Of a stretch of 64,000 nucleotides of DNA, positions 20,649 to 28,635 are shown one piece after another. The stretch is from the NCBI RefSeq assembly GCF_001191005.1, contig NZ_CP012201.1:3100001-3164000 (forward strand), written 5' to 3'. The position numbers and the translations under genes were made by a program. The DNA is from Massilia sp. NR 4-1 (GTDB lineage: Bacteria; Pseudomonadota; Gammaproteobacteria; Burkholderiales; Burkholderiaceae_D). How positions within the stretch are numbered: the stretch's first letter is position 1; each line of letters begins with the position of its first letter. Under the pieces are notes generated by a model. That model searched no databases, was not told where the DNA came from, and was given only the letters and a program-made list of their open reading frames with translations.

Positions 20649-20891
20649 TTAGTGGGCCATCATCTCGCGCAGTTCACGGATGCTGAAATCGCTGATCTCG
20701 TGCATGCGGATCAGGATGGTCGCGCCGATTGGCAGGGTGTTGTGACGGATTTTGCTGATGACCGGCGGCGCCACTTCCAGCGCGCGCGACAGGGCCGCGT
20801 CATTTTTCAGCTGCAGTTTCTCGATAATCGCATCCAGCACGCGATTGGGATTGTAAGTTGGCGAAGCCGTAATTTCTTTGAGGGACATCAT
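20649..20891 (-). CDS. Small helix-turn-helix-like protein
   Basis: 80 residues: NPNRVLDAIIEKLQLKNDAALSRALEVAPPVISKIRHNTLPI reads as a lambda-repressor/Cro-like helix-turn-helix (DAALSRALEVAPPVISKIRHN as the recognition unit) with a short C-terminal helix. It is likely a DNA-binding regulator. The ATG pair at 20891/20888 follows an AAGAG site; longer upstream extensions lack one. It faces the AYSGVP gene across the shared terminator. Two inverted repeats at 21056-21113 upstream may be operators for it. Confidence 0.75.
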   Translation of the reverse strand: MMSLKEITASPTYNPNRVLDAIIEKLQLKNDAALSRALEVAPPVISKIRHNTLPIGATILIRMHEISDFSIRELREMMAH

Positions 20892-21055
20892 TAACTCTTT
20901 TCTTGGATCGAATCGGCCGAATTTTTGCAAAAACACGACACTTTGAAAAAATAAAAAACGAAGCTATACCGATTTGGCGCTCGAAAAGGCCTCGAATGAC
21001 GCGTTTTTCAGCACACGGACAATATGATACACGGTTTTGTTGCTGATAGCTTAAC

Positions 21056-21113
21056 TCTCACTTAAATTTGTGAGAATTTGATAGATTGTAGCGCCATTTC
21101 CTATGCTAGGAAA
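21056..21113. promoter_or_regulatory. Two operator-like inverted repeats upstream of the HTH gene
   Basis: TCTCAC-TTAAATTT-GTGAGA (21056-21075) and TTTCCTA-TGC-TAGGAAA (21097-21113, with an extra half-site TTTCCTG at 21114-21120). Both arms are perfect. They lie in the 247-base gap upstream of the small HTH gene, where a minus-strand -10 (TATCAT, complement of 21024-21029) is also seen. Confidence 0.45.
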
Positions 21114-21138
21114 TTTCCTGCTCGAAAATACAACAGGA

Positions 21139-21387
21139 TTAGTGGGAATTGTTTGGCAGGAAGGCACTGCAAAACCAGGCCAGGCAGAGCAGGGCCGAGA
21201 GGCGGGCGACGGTGGAGGGGAAGGTCAAGGCACCGGCATAGCCGGAGTGGGGACAGAGCGACCAGCCTAGCTGGCGGCGGATTTCAGCAGGCGTGGGGGG
21301 CGGCAAATCTTCCTGTCGCCGCTGGGCGATACGCTGCGCCAGGTAAGCACGGACTTGCTCCTTGCTGGGATGCTGGATGATCTGCAT
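21139..21387 (-). CDS. Short conserved-looking protein of unknown function
   Basis: 82 residues from the ATG at 21387, chosen because GGAGGG lies just upstream. Begins MQIIQHPSKEQVRAYLAQR and has PPPTPAEIRRQLGW, followed by a hydrophobic C-terminal segment (TVARLSALLCLAWFCSAFL) that could be a membrane anchor. Similar short proteins are typical of Oxalobacteraceae to my recollection, but no function is known. Confidence 0.6.
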   Translation of the reverse strand: MQIIQHPSKEQVRAYLAQRIAQRRQEDLPPPTPAEIRRQLGWSLCPHSGYAGALTFPSTVARLSALLCLAWFCSAFLPNNSH

Positions 21388-21489
21388 ATACCCTCCTTCA
21401 CACCATGACTTCACCTTAGTGCAGCAGCCGATGCCTTGCTTGATACACCGCAAACAAGGCAGGCGGTCCGACAGGATCGCGCAGAAAGC

Positions 21490-22380
21490 TTACACCGCGC
21501 TTGCGCGCGCGGCTTGCAAACCACCAGTAACATCAGTGTACCTCAAGCGCACGCCCAGTTCAGTCTTTAGCCGCTTGTTGCTCAAACGCCGCGATTCCGA
21601 CATGAACGAGAGCAAAGCCGGCGACACCGCCGCCGTCAGCGCCGCGCGTTCCAGCCGGGGCGGACGTGGCAAACCGAAAACATCTGCTACTGCATCAAAA
21701 TACTCCCCCATCTTCATGCAACTGTCATCCACGGCGTGATAAACCCGGCCCGGCTGGCCATGTTGCAGCGCGCGTACAACAATTTGCGCCAGATCATCGG
21801 CGTGGACGTGGTTGGTATAGACATCCTGTTCCGCCAGCAAGGCCGGCGTGCCCTCGCGCAGCCGCTTGAGCGGCAGACGCTCGGCCGCATAAATGCCCGG
21901 CACGCGCAGGATGCTGACGCGGCCGCCGCGCCGCCGCGCCCAGGCGCGCAGCACCTGCTCGGCGTCGACGCGGCGCAGCGCGCGCGCATTGCGCGGCGCC
22001 ACCGGCCGCGTTTCGTCGAACAGCGCGCCGCCGCAATCGCCATACACGCCGGTGGTGCTGATATACACCAGCCGGGCCGCCGGCAGCACGGCCGCCAGGC
22101 GGCGCGTGCGGCGGTCGAGCTTGCCCTCGGCCTGCGGCGGCGCCAGATGCACAATGCGCGGCGCCAGCCCCGCCAGGCGGCGCAGCGTGGCCGGCTGGTC
22201 GAGATCGGCGACGATGGGCACGGCGCCGGCCGCGCGCAGTTCGGCGCAGCGCTCCGGCTGGCTGGTCACGGCAAACACGCGGTAACGCTGGCGCAGCAGC
22301 GGCAGCAGGCGCATGCCGACATCGCCGCAGCCCAAAATCAGCAGGCGCGGCAGCTTGAAGGATGGTTTTCTGATTTTCAT
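21490..22380 (-). CDS. NAD(P)-dependent epimerase/dehydratase-like SDR (YeeZ type)
   Basis: 296 residues. An N-terminal Rossmann motif LLILGCGDVGMRL (GxGxxG) binds NAD(P). VYISTTGVYGD carries the active-site Tyr region and RVPGIYA follows, as in atypical/extended SDRs such as E. coli YeeZ. The catalytic YxxxK is not in its usual form, so it may bind nucleotide without classical SDR chemistry. The product is unknown. It ends in a short Ala-rich tail and is divergent from the ferredoxin reductase gene. Confidence 0.8.
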   Translation of the reverse strand: MKIRKPSFKLPRLLILGCGDVGMRLLPLLRQRYRVFAVTSQPERCAELRAAGAVPIVADLDQPATLRRLAGLAPRIVHLAPPQAEGKLDRRTRRLAAVLPAARLVYISTTGVYGDCGGALFDETRPVAPRNARALRRVDAEQVLRAWARRRGGRVSILRVPGIYAAERLPLKRLREGTPALLAEQDVYTNHVHADDLAQIVVRALQHGQPGRVYHAVDDSCMKMGEYFDAVADVFGLPRPPRLERAALTAAVSPALLSFMSESRRLSNKRLKTELGVRLRYTDVTGGLQAARASAV

Positions 22381-22522
22381 AGCCGCGATTGTAGGGCGGG
22401 CGCCGAAAACGCGCTGGCGCAGCCCGCTAGGCCGCGGTAAACGGGTAGTGTAGAATACCCCGATCGTTCGCTTAAAACTCCATAAGAATCAAAAGCTTAC
22501 CCTACTCAATCAACCAACCGAT

Positions 22523-23548
22523 ATGACTTTTCAGATTACCGTTCAGCCCAGCGGCCATCAATTCACCTGTGACGAAGACGAAACCGTGCTGGCCGCCGCC
22601 ATGCGCGCCGGCGTCGGCCTGCCGTATGGCTGCAAAAACGGCGCCTGCAGCTCCTGCAAGGGCAAGGTCTTGTCCGGCTCCGTAAGCCACAAGCCGCACC
22701 AGCAGCGCGCCCTGCCGCCGGAAGAGGAAGAAAAAGGCCTCTCGCTGTTCTGCTGCGCCGTACCGCATTCCGACCTGGTGCTGGAAGCGCGCGAGGTCGC
22801 CGGCAGTAGCGACTACCCGATCAAGAAAATGCCATCGCGCGTGGCGACCCTGGAAAAAGTGGCGCCGGATGTGATCGTGATCTCGCTGCAGCTGCCGGCC
22901 AACGAAGCGCTCAAATACCGCGCCGGCCAGTACATCGAATTCATGCTGCGCGACGGCAAGCGCCGCAGCTACAGCATGGCGACCGCGCCCGACAACGGCC
23001 CGATCACCCTGCACATCCGCCATATGCCGGGCGGCCTGTTCACCGACCAGGTCTTCACCACCATGAAGGAGCGCGACATCCTGCGCTTCGAAGGTCCGCT
23101 CGGCACCTTCTTCGTGCGCGAAGAGTCGGACAAGCCCATGGTCTTCCTCGCCTCCGGCACCGGCTTCGCGCCGATCAAGGCCATCGTCGAGGAAATGCAG
23201 CGCGCCAAATCCACGCGTCCAATGAGCCTGTACTGGGGCGGCCGCCGTCCGCAGGACCTGTATATGGATGCGCTGTGCCGCCAATGGGCCAGCGAAATGC
23301 CCAACTTCACTTACGTGCCGGTGGTCTCGAACGCGCTGCCGGAAGACGGCTGGAGCGGCCGCAGCGGCTTCGTGCACCAGGCCGTGATGGCCGACCTGCC
23401 CGATATGTCCGGCCACCAGGTGTATGCCTGCGGCGCGCCGATCGTGGTCGATAGCGCCAAGCGCGACTTCGTCGCCCAATGCAAGCTGCCGGATGAAGAG
23501 TTCTACGCCGACGCCTTCACCAGCGAAGCCGACCTGGCCAAGCCCTAA
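22523..23548 (+). CDS. 2Fe-2S ferredoxin/NAD(P)H-flavin oxidoreductase (CDP-glucoseen reductase-like)
   Basis: 341 residues. An N-terminal plant-type ferredoxin domain has Cys37, Cys42, Cys45 and a fourth Cys near 77 (LFCCAVP). It is followed by an FAD domain (RSYSMATAP) and an NAD domain (FLASGTGFAPIKAI). This order matches CDP-6-deoxy-delta-3,4-glucoseen reductase and related electron-transfer reductases that feed an oxygenase or dehydratase. No partner enzyme is adjacent, so it may be a general reductase. A TAGAAT -10 lies upstream near 22460. Confidence 0.88.
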   Translation: MTFQITVQPSGHQFTCDEDETVLAAAMRAGVGLPYGCKNGACSSCKGKVLSGSVSHKPHQQRALPPEEEEKGLSLFCCAVPHSDLVLEAREVAGSSDYPIKKMPSRVATLEKVAPDVIVISLQLPANEALKYRAGQYIEFMLRDGKRRSYSMATAPDNGPITLHIRHMPGGLFTDQVFTTMKERDILRFEGPLGTFFVREESDKPMVFLASGTGFAPIKAIVEEMQRAKSTRPMSLYWGGRRPQDLYMDALCRQWASEMPNFTYVPVVSNALPEDGWSGRSGFVHQAVMADLPDMSGHQVYACGAPIVVDSAKRDFVAQCKLPDEEFYADAFTSEADLAKP

Positions 23549-23552
23549 GCAT

Positions 23553-23598
23553 CCCGCCCCCGTCCGCCATCGTCCGCTGGCGGACGGGGACGGGCGGG
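23553..23598 (+). other. Strong stem-loop between reductase and MFS genes
   Basis: CCCGCCC (23553-23559) pairs with GGGCGGG (23592-23598), and CGTCCGCC (23561-23568) with GGCGGACG (23579-23586), around a 10-base loop. No T-run follows, so termination is uncertain. Confidence 0.5.
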
Positions 23599-23651
23599 AC
23601 GTGTTTCACCGCGCGCAGGCCATGCCTGCACGCCGCCACAACGTCCACCCC

Positions 23652-24887
23652 ATGTCCCTGCTCTCCGCATCACACGGCTTCAGCGTCCTCAAACACCGCA
23701 ACTTCGCCTTCTATCTTTCCGCCCGCATCCTCGGCACGCTGGCCGTGCAGATGCAAAGCGTCGCCATCGGCTGGCAGATGTATGCGATGACGCACAATCT
23801 GTTCTACCTGGGCCTGATCGGCCTGGCGCAGTTCGCGCCCTTCCTGCTGCTGATCCTGTACGCCGGCCACGCCGCCGATCGCCATAACCGCCGCAGCATC
23901 ATCATCTGCTGCATGGGCGCGCAACTGCTATGCGGCTTGCTGCTGCTGGCCTTTACCTACAGCGGCATGAGCGCCGTGTGGCCGGTGTTCGCCGTGCTGC
24001 TGCTGTTCGGCAGCGCACGCGCCTTCATGAGTCCCGCCACGCAGGCCGTGCTGGTGAATATGGTGCCGCAGGAATCGTTCAGCAAGGCCGTGGCCCTGAG
24101 CAGCTCCAGCTTCCACGTGGCGGTGATCCTCGGCCCCACGCTGGGCGGCCTGCTGTATATCGCCGGCCCGGGCGCGGTATATCTGTGCGCCACGCTGCTG
24201 CTGGTGGCCGCCGTGCTGCTGATGGCCGCCACCCGTCCCGCCCCCCAGGTGCGCAGCAAGGAACCGGCCAGCTGGCACAGCGTGCTGGAAGGCTTGCGCT
24301 TCGTCTTCTCGCGCCCCGTGATGCTGGGCGCCATCTCGCTCGACCTGTTCGCCGTGCTGTTCGGCGGCGCCACCGCCCTGCTGCCGGCGCTGGCGCATGA
24401 CGTGCTGCACACCGGTCCCAGTGGCCTTGGCCTGCTGCGCACCGCGCCGGCCATCGGCGCGGCACTGTGCTCGGTGACGCTGGCCTTCATCCCCATCACG
24501 CGCCGCGTCGGCCTCTGGATGTTCGGCGGCGTGGCGGTGTTCGGCGCCGGCACCATCGTGCTCGGCGCGACCACCAGTTTCGCCGTCGCGCTGGCTGCCC
24601 TGCTGCTGATGGGCGCGGGCGATATGATCAGCGTCTACGTGCGGCACCTGCTGGTGCAGTTCGAAACGCCGGATGCGATACGGGGCCGGGTCAGCGCCGT
24701 CAATGCCGTCTTCATCGGCGCCTCCAATGAGCTGGGCGAGTTCGAGTCGGGATTGACCGCGGGCTGGTTCGGGCTGACGCGCGCCGTCATCTTCGGCGGC
24801 GCCGCCACCTTGCTGGTGACGGGGCTGTGGGCCTGGCGTTTTCCCGTACTGTCACGCATGGACCGCTTCCCCCACCATAAAGTGTAA
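23652..24887 (+). CDS. MFS exporter (EntS-like)
   Basis: 411 residues from the ATG at 23652 (MSLLSASHGFSVLKHRNFAFYL); a longer frame upstream is unlikely because it begins inside the reductase gene. About 12 membrane segments and a GHAADRHNRRSI loop are typical of the EntS/enterobactin-exporter branch of MFS (MFS_3). The substrate is not predictable and no siderophore genes are nearby. The DUF1345 gene follows after 12 bases, probably co-transcribed. Confidence 0.87.
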   Translation: MSLLSASHGFSVLKHRNFAFYLSARILGTLAVQMQSVAIGWQMYAMTHNLFYLGLIGLAQFAPFLLLILYAGHAADRHNRRSIIICCMGAQLLCGLLLLAFTYSGMSAVWPVFAVLLLFGSARAFMSPATQAVLVNMVPQESFSKAVALSSSSFHVAVILGPTLGGLLYIAGPGAVYLCATLLLVAAVLLMAATRPAPQVRSKEPASWHSVLEGLRFVFSRPVMLGAISLDLFAVLFGGATALLPALAHDVLHTGPSGLGLLRTAPAIGAALCSVTLAFIPITRRVGLWMFGGVAVFGAGTIVLGATTSFAVALAALLLMGAGDMISVYVRHLLVQFETPDAIRGRVSAVNAVFIGASNELGEFESGLTAGWFGLTRAVIFGGAATLLVTGLWAWRFPVLSRMDRFPHHKV

Positions 24888-24899
24888 GATTGGCACGCT

Positions 24900-25559
24900 A
24901 TGCGCATATCCGCCCATCATTTCATCCGCAGCCGCCCGCACCTCAGCCTGGCCATTGCGCTTGGCGCGGTGGCGGGCCTGCTGCTGCCGTCCGCCTGGAC
25001 GCTGCTGACACGCCTGCTCGGTGCCTGGAATGTGGCGGTGTGGGCCTATCTGCTGACCATGATGTGGATGATGGCGCGCGCCGATTACCGCAAGGTGCGC
25101 CGCATCGCCGCCGCCCAGGATGAAAATGCGGCGGTGATACTGCTGACCCTCTGCGTGGCCGCCTGCATGAGTCTTGCCGCCATCAGCTCGGAGCTGGCGG
25201 CCGTCAAGGACCTGCCGCGCGGCGACCGGCCGCCGCACTACGCCTTTGTGGTCCTGACCCTGCTCGGCTCCTGGTTCCTGGTGGGCATGCTGTTCTGCAG
25301 CCATTACGCCCATCTCTACTACAACGCCCCGACTGCGCGGCGTCCGCTGCAATTTCCCGACCACGACTGCCAGCCCAATTACTGGGATTTCCTCTACTTC
25401 TCCTTCACCATCGCGGTGGCGGCGCAGACCTCGGACGTGTGCGTGCAATCGCAGTCGCTGCGCAAGCTGGTGCTGGGACAGTCGGTGCTCAGTTTCTTCT
25501 TTAATCTGCTTATATTGGGGCTGTCCGTGAATATTGCAGCCTCAATGTTGAATAGTTGA
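24900..25559 (+). CDS. DUF1345 inner-membrane protein
   Basis: 219 residues with about five membrane segments, for example LSLAIALGAVAGLLLPSAW and FVVLTLLGSWFLVGMLF. The family-typical HYAHLYY and PNYWDFLYFSFTIAVAAQTSDV segments identify DUF1345. The latter resembles the selectivity region of two-pore ion channels, and some authors suspect channel-like roles, but function is unproven. It starts 12 bases after the MFS gene. Confidence 0.85.
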   Translation: MRISAHHFIRSRPHLSLAIALGAVAGLLLPSAWTLLTRLLGAWNVAVWAYLLTMMWMMARADYRKVRRIAAAQDENAAVILLTLCVAACMSLAAISSELAAVKDLPRGDRPPHYAFVVLTLLGSWFLVGMLFCSHYAHLYYNAPTARRPLQFPDHDCQPNYWDFLYFSFTIAVAAQTSDVCVQSQSLRKLVLGQSVLSFFFNLLILGLSVNIAASMLNS

Positions 25560-25650
25560 GTAATACGCTGCGCTACCCTGCAAGTTCTGCCAAAAGGAGT
25601 AAGATGGAATCGCGTTGATACGCGACTTGATGAACAAACGGGAGCAGCAA

Positions 25651-26004
25651 ATGCAAATCCATGTGAACACCGATAAAACCATCGAACGTCATGCAGGTCT
25701 GGACGACCATGTACACAATGTCGTCAGCACTGCGCTCAACCGGTTCGGCGAACACATTAGCCGTGTCGAAGTTCACCTCAGTAACAACAATGCGCAAAAA
25801 TCGGCCGATGGCGAAATTCGCTGCACGATCGAAGCGCGCCTCAATGGCTACCAGCCGATTGCCGTCAGCGATCATGACGCCACCCTGCACCAATCTATTG
25901 GCGGCGCGGTGGAAAAGCTGAAACGTTCGGTCGACAGCACCCTGGGGCGCCTGTACGATAAGCGTCACGCGACGCCGGACTTCGTCGAGGACCAGGCTGA
26001 GTAA
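25651..26004 (+). CDS. HPF/RaiA-family ribosome hibernation-like protein
   Basis: 117 residues. The MQIHVNTDKTI N-terminus and the beta-alpha-beta-beta-beta-alpha pattern (RVEVHLSNNN, IRCTIEARLNGYQPIAVSDHDATLHQSIGGAVEKLKRSVDSTLGRL) fit the HPF/RaiA fold, which binds the 30S decoding centre in resting cells. The sequence is divergent from canonical HPF, so a ribosome role is likely but not certain. The ATG at 25651 follows GGAG; earlier in-frame starts lack a site. A GNRA-loop terminator follows. Confidence 0.8.
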   Translation: MQIHVNTDKTIERHAGLDDHVHNVVSTALNRFGEHISRVEVHLSNNNAQKSADGEIRCTIEARLNGYQPIAVSDHDATLHQSIGGAVEKLKRSVDSTLGRLYDKRHATPDFVEDQAE

Positions 26005-26022
26005 GTAAGCAGGTCAGCAAGC

Positions 26023-26053
26023 AGGCGCCGGCAACGGCGCCTTTTGTTTTTTT
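26023..26053 (+). terminator. Rho-independent terminator with GCAA tetraloop
   Basis: AGGCGCCG-GCAA-CGGCGCCT perfect 8-bp stem (26023-26042), then TTTTGTTTTTTT. It ends the HPF-like gene. Confidence 0.93.
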
Positions 26054-26062
26054 ATGGGCGGC

Positions 26063-26839
26063 TTATGCGCCCAAGCCGCGCAGATAGCGCAAGCCCTGCA
26101 AGGCGCGGCTGCCATACCAGGACATCATTTCCCCATCCACCAGCTGCACCGGTTTCCCAATCTGCTTTTCCAGCGCATCCGCATGCGCCTCGGTGAAGCG
26201 GTAAGGCTCGGACGAGAGCAGCACCTGGTCGATCTGCGCCAGCAGCTCCGGCGTCCAGTCGAAACGCGGATAGCGCGCCGCCCCCAGATCGGGAATGCGC
26301 CAGCCGATCTGCTCCAGCATGCGGGCGATATAGGTATCGCGCGAAATGCTCATCCACGGATCCTGCCAGATGCAATACAGCACGCGCTGCGGCGGGCCTT
26401 TCGGCGCGGCCTGCAAGGCGGCGTATTCGGCGGCAAAGGCGGCGCACCAATCTTCGGCCGCCTGCTGCACGCAGAACACGCCCCCCATCAGGCGTGCCAG
26501 TGCCAGATTATCGAGCGGTGTCACGGGATGCGTGACCACGATATTCGGCACGAATTCGGCCAGCTTTTCCACCGTGGGCTTTTCGTTCTCGTCGATATTC
26601 ACCACCAGGTGGCTGGGCGCCAGCTTGCGGATCTTATCGAAATTAACATCCTTGGTGCCGCCGATTTTGGGAATGGCCTGCACCACCCCGGCCGGATGGA
26701 TACAGAAGCCGGTGCGGCCCACCAGTTTTTGGCTCAGTCCCAGATCGCACAGCAGCTCGGTGATCGATGGCACAAGTGAAACAATGCGGGCATCGGGAGC
26801 GGGCGCATGTTCGCGGCCCAGGGCATCGGTGAAAGTCAT
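26063..26839 (-). CDS. Helical-backbone metal receptor (BtuF-like), apparently without signal peptide
   Basis: 258 residues from MTFTDALGREHAPAPDARIVSLVPSITELLCDLGL. This is the fold of vitamin B12/iron-siderophore binding proteins (BtuF, FhuD type), with the two-lobe layout joined by a long helix. Unlike periplasmic members it has no N-terminal hydrophobic signal; an alternative start 14 codons upstream (MCFNTAPTFDTARQ) does not supply one. No ABC permease or ATPase genes lie nearby. It may be a cytosolic cobalamin-binding protein or a misannotated start. Confidence 0.8.
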   Translation of the reverse strand: MTFTDALGREHAPAPDARIVSLVPSITELLCDLGLSQKLVGRTGFCIHPAGVVQAIPKIGGTKDVNFDKIRKLAPSHLVVNIDENEKPTVEKLAEFVPNIVVTHPVTPLDNLALARLMGGVFCVQQAAEDWCAAFAAEYAALQAAPKGPPQRVLYCIWQDPWMSISRDTYIARMLEQIGWRIPDLGAARYPRFDWTPELLAQIDQVLLSSEPYRFTEAHADALEKQIGKPVQLVDGEMMSWYGSRALQGLRYLRGLGA

Positions 26840-26898
26840 CTGTCGCGCGGTATCGAATGTTGGTGCGGTATTGAAACACACCCGGCGGCGATTGCGCT

Positions 26899-27912
26899 AT
26901 GATTGCCTGTGAGCATTCCGCACATCGAAAGCCTAACTTGAAACAGATCAGTACCTTCGGCGCTTCTGCCTGGCAGATCGGCGAACTCCATTTGTTCCGC
27001 GACTCCGACCTCAAGCAGCTCGCCCCGCTGCTGGCCGCCTGCCCGGTGGTGCAGGTGGAGCAAGGCGAAACGGTGTCGGACCTGCATTGCGCCCGCCTCT
27101 ATATCGTGCTGCGCGGCGCGCTGGCCGTGGGCGCCGACACCCGCACCGGCATGGCCGACGGCACCATCAGCAAGGTGCTGCCCGGCGAAAGCGTGGGCGA
27201 GCAATCGGTGCTCGACGAGGAAGCCAACTTGAATCCCATCGTGGCCATGGAACAGAGCGAACTGCTGCAGATCGAAGCGGCCACCGTCTGGCGCCTGATC
27301 GACGAATCGAACGGCTTGGCGCGCAATCTCCTGCGCCTGCTGTCCTTCCGCATCCGCGCCGCCAATGCCCAACTGCGGCGGCGTCAGAAACTGGGCGAAT
27401 TCTACCGCCAGCTGTCGATGGTCGATGGCCTCACCAGCCTGTATAACCGCGCCTGGCTCAACGACCTGCTGCCGACCATGGTGGCCTCGGCCCACGACAC
27501 GCAGGCGCCGCTGTCGCTGGTGATGATCGATATCGACCACTTCAAGAAATTCAACGACAGCCACGGCCACCTGCAGGGCGACCAGGCGCTGCGCACGGCG
27601 GCCCAGGTACTGAGCGGCGCGCTGCGCCCTTCCGACTGCGCGGTGCGTTATGGCGGCGAAGAGATGATGGTGATCCTGCCGAATACCAGCATCGGCCTGG
27701 CGCAATCGGTGGCCGAGCGCCTGTGCGAACGCATGCGCCAGGCAGTGGTATTCGGCGATATGCGCCTGCCGCTGCCGCATATCACGGCATCGTTCGGCGT
27801 GGCGGCCCTGCAGCCGGGCCAGGACGAGCAGGCCCTGATCGCCGCCGCCGACGCGGCCCTGTACCGCGCCAAGGAGGCGGGGCGCAACCGGGTGGCGGTG
27901 GCGGCGGAATAG
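26899..27912 (+). CDS. Diguanylate cyclase with N-terminal cyclic-nucleotide-binding-like domain
   Basis: 337 residues. Residues about 25-150 form a cNMP/CRP-like sensory domain (RDSDLKQLAPLLAACPVVQVEQGETV, LPGESVGEQSVLDEEANLN). A helix leads into a GGDEF domain whose motif is GGEEM at residues 252-256 and whose inhibitory I-site RPSD is at 243-246. It should make cyclic-di-GMP from two GTP and be feedback inhibited. The fifth motif residue is Met in place of Phe, a tolerated but less common variant. The start is uncertain (ATG 26899 or TTG 26938). Confidence 0.9.
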   Translation: MIACEHSAHRKPNLKQISTFGASAWQIGELHLFRDSDLKQLAPLLAACPVVQVEQGETVSDLHCARLYIVLRGALAVGADTRTGMADGTISKVLPGESVGEQSVLDEEANLNPIVAMEQSELLQIEAATVWRLIDESNGLARNLLRLLSFRIRAANAQLRRRQKLGEFYRQLSMVDGLTSLYNRAWLNDLLPTMVASAHDTQAPLSLVMIDIDHFKKFNDSHGHLQGDQALRTAAQVLSGALRPSDCAVRYGGEEMMVILPNTSIGLAQSVAERLCERMRQAVVFGDMRLPLPHITASFGVAALQPGQDEQALIAAADAALYRAKEAGRNRVAVAAE

Positions 27913-27967
27913 ACGCGCCATCCGGCGTGCCGGCAGCCGTCCATCCGCACGCGCCGAGCGTTCGCCG

Positions 27968-28585
27968 CTATGCCGCTTTGGCGGCCTTGCCACTGTCCTG
28001 CGCCAATGCCGGCTGCGTCGTGGGCTTGGTGGGCGGCGTCTGTTCCGGTTTCTCGGCGTTGGCGGCGCGGCGGCTGGAGACGAAATCGGCATAGCCCTTC
28101 TGCACCAGCTCATAGGTCTTGTCGAGATTGGCGGCGATATCGCCGCCCAGCACTTTCAAGCCCTGTAGAATATCGCGCGCTTCCTTGAAGCCTTTTTCGA
28201 AGCCGCCCTTGATGGTGTCCATGAACTTGTCCAGCGCCTCGTCCTCGTTCAGGCCGGGGTTCTGCTTCTTGTACGCGTCGAAGAAACCGGTGGACAGCGA
28301 GACGATGCGGCCCGCCGTGCCTTCCGGCGTATTGTCCTGCGAGACCGCGTTCTGCACCGCGTTCTCGCCATAATCGGCCTTCAGCGCCTCGTTGATGCTG
28401 GTGAGCGCCGATTTATAGACCAGGGCCAGCGGATCGTTCTGCGAACCGATGGACACCGACAGCGAAGCTTGCAGAATATTCGCATTCATCTGCAATTTCG
28501 CCTTATTGGCCGGCGTGACCGAAGCATCGGAGCCGGTACCCGCCACCGTATTGCTGCGGGTATTCAGGGAAACAGGATTTGACAC
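27968..28585 (-). CDS. DUF5610 domain protein
   Basis: 205 residues. The GTG at 28585 is chosen because AAGGAGGT lies 5 bases upstream; the upstream ATG lacks such a site. KLQMNANILQASLSVSIGSQNDPLALVYKSALTSINEAL and GFFDAYKKQNPG are characteristic of DUF5610, found in many gammaproteobacteria and betaproteobacteria. Function is unknown. The C-terminus is Pro/Thr/Lys-rich and probably disordered (TPPTKPTTQPALAQ). It is divergent from sbcB. Confidence 0.8.
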   Translation of the reverse strand: MSNPVSLNTRSNTVAGTGSDASVTPANKAKLQMNANILQASLSVSIGSQNDPLALVYKSALTSINEALKADYGENAVQNAVSQDNTPEGTAGRIVSLSTGFFDAYKKQNPGLNEDEALDKFMDTIKGGFEKGFKEARDILQGLKVLGGDIAANLDKTYELVQKGYADFVSSRRAANAEKPEQTPPTKPTTQPALAQDSGKAAKAA

Positions 28586-28635
28586 AATAGACCTCCTTGC
28601 TTCAGCATGCGACAACAAGAACCACTTTGCAAAAT

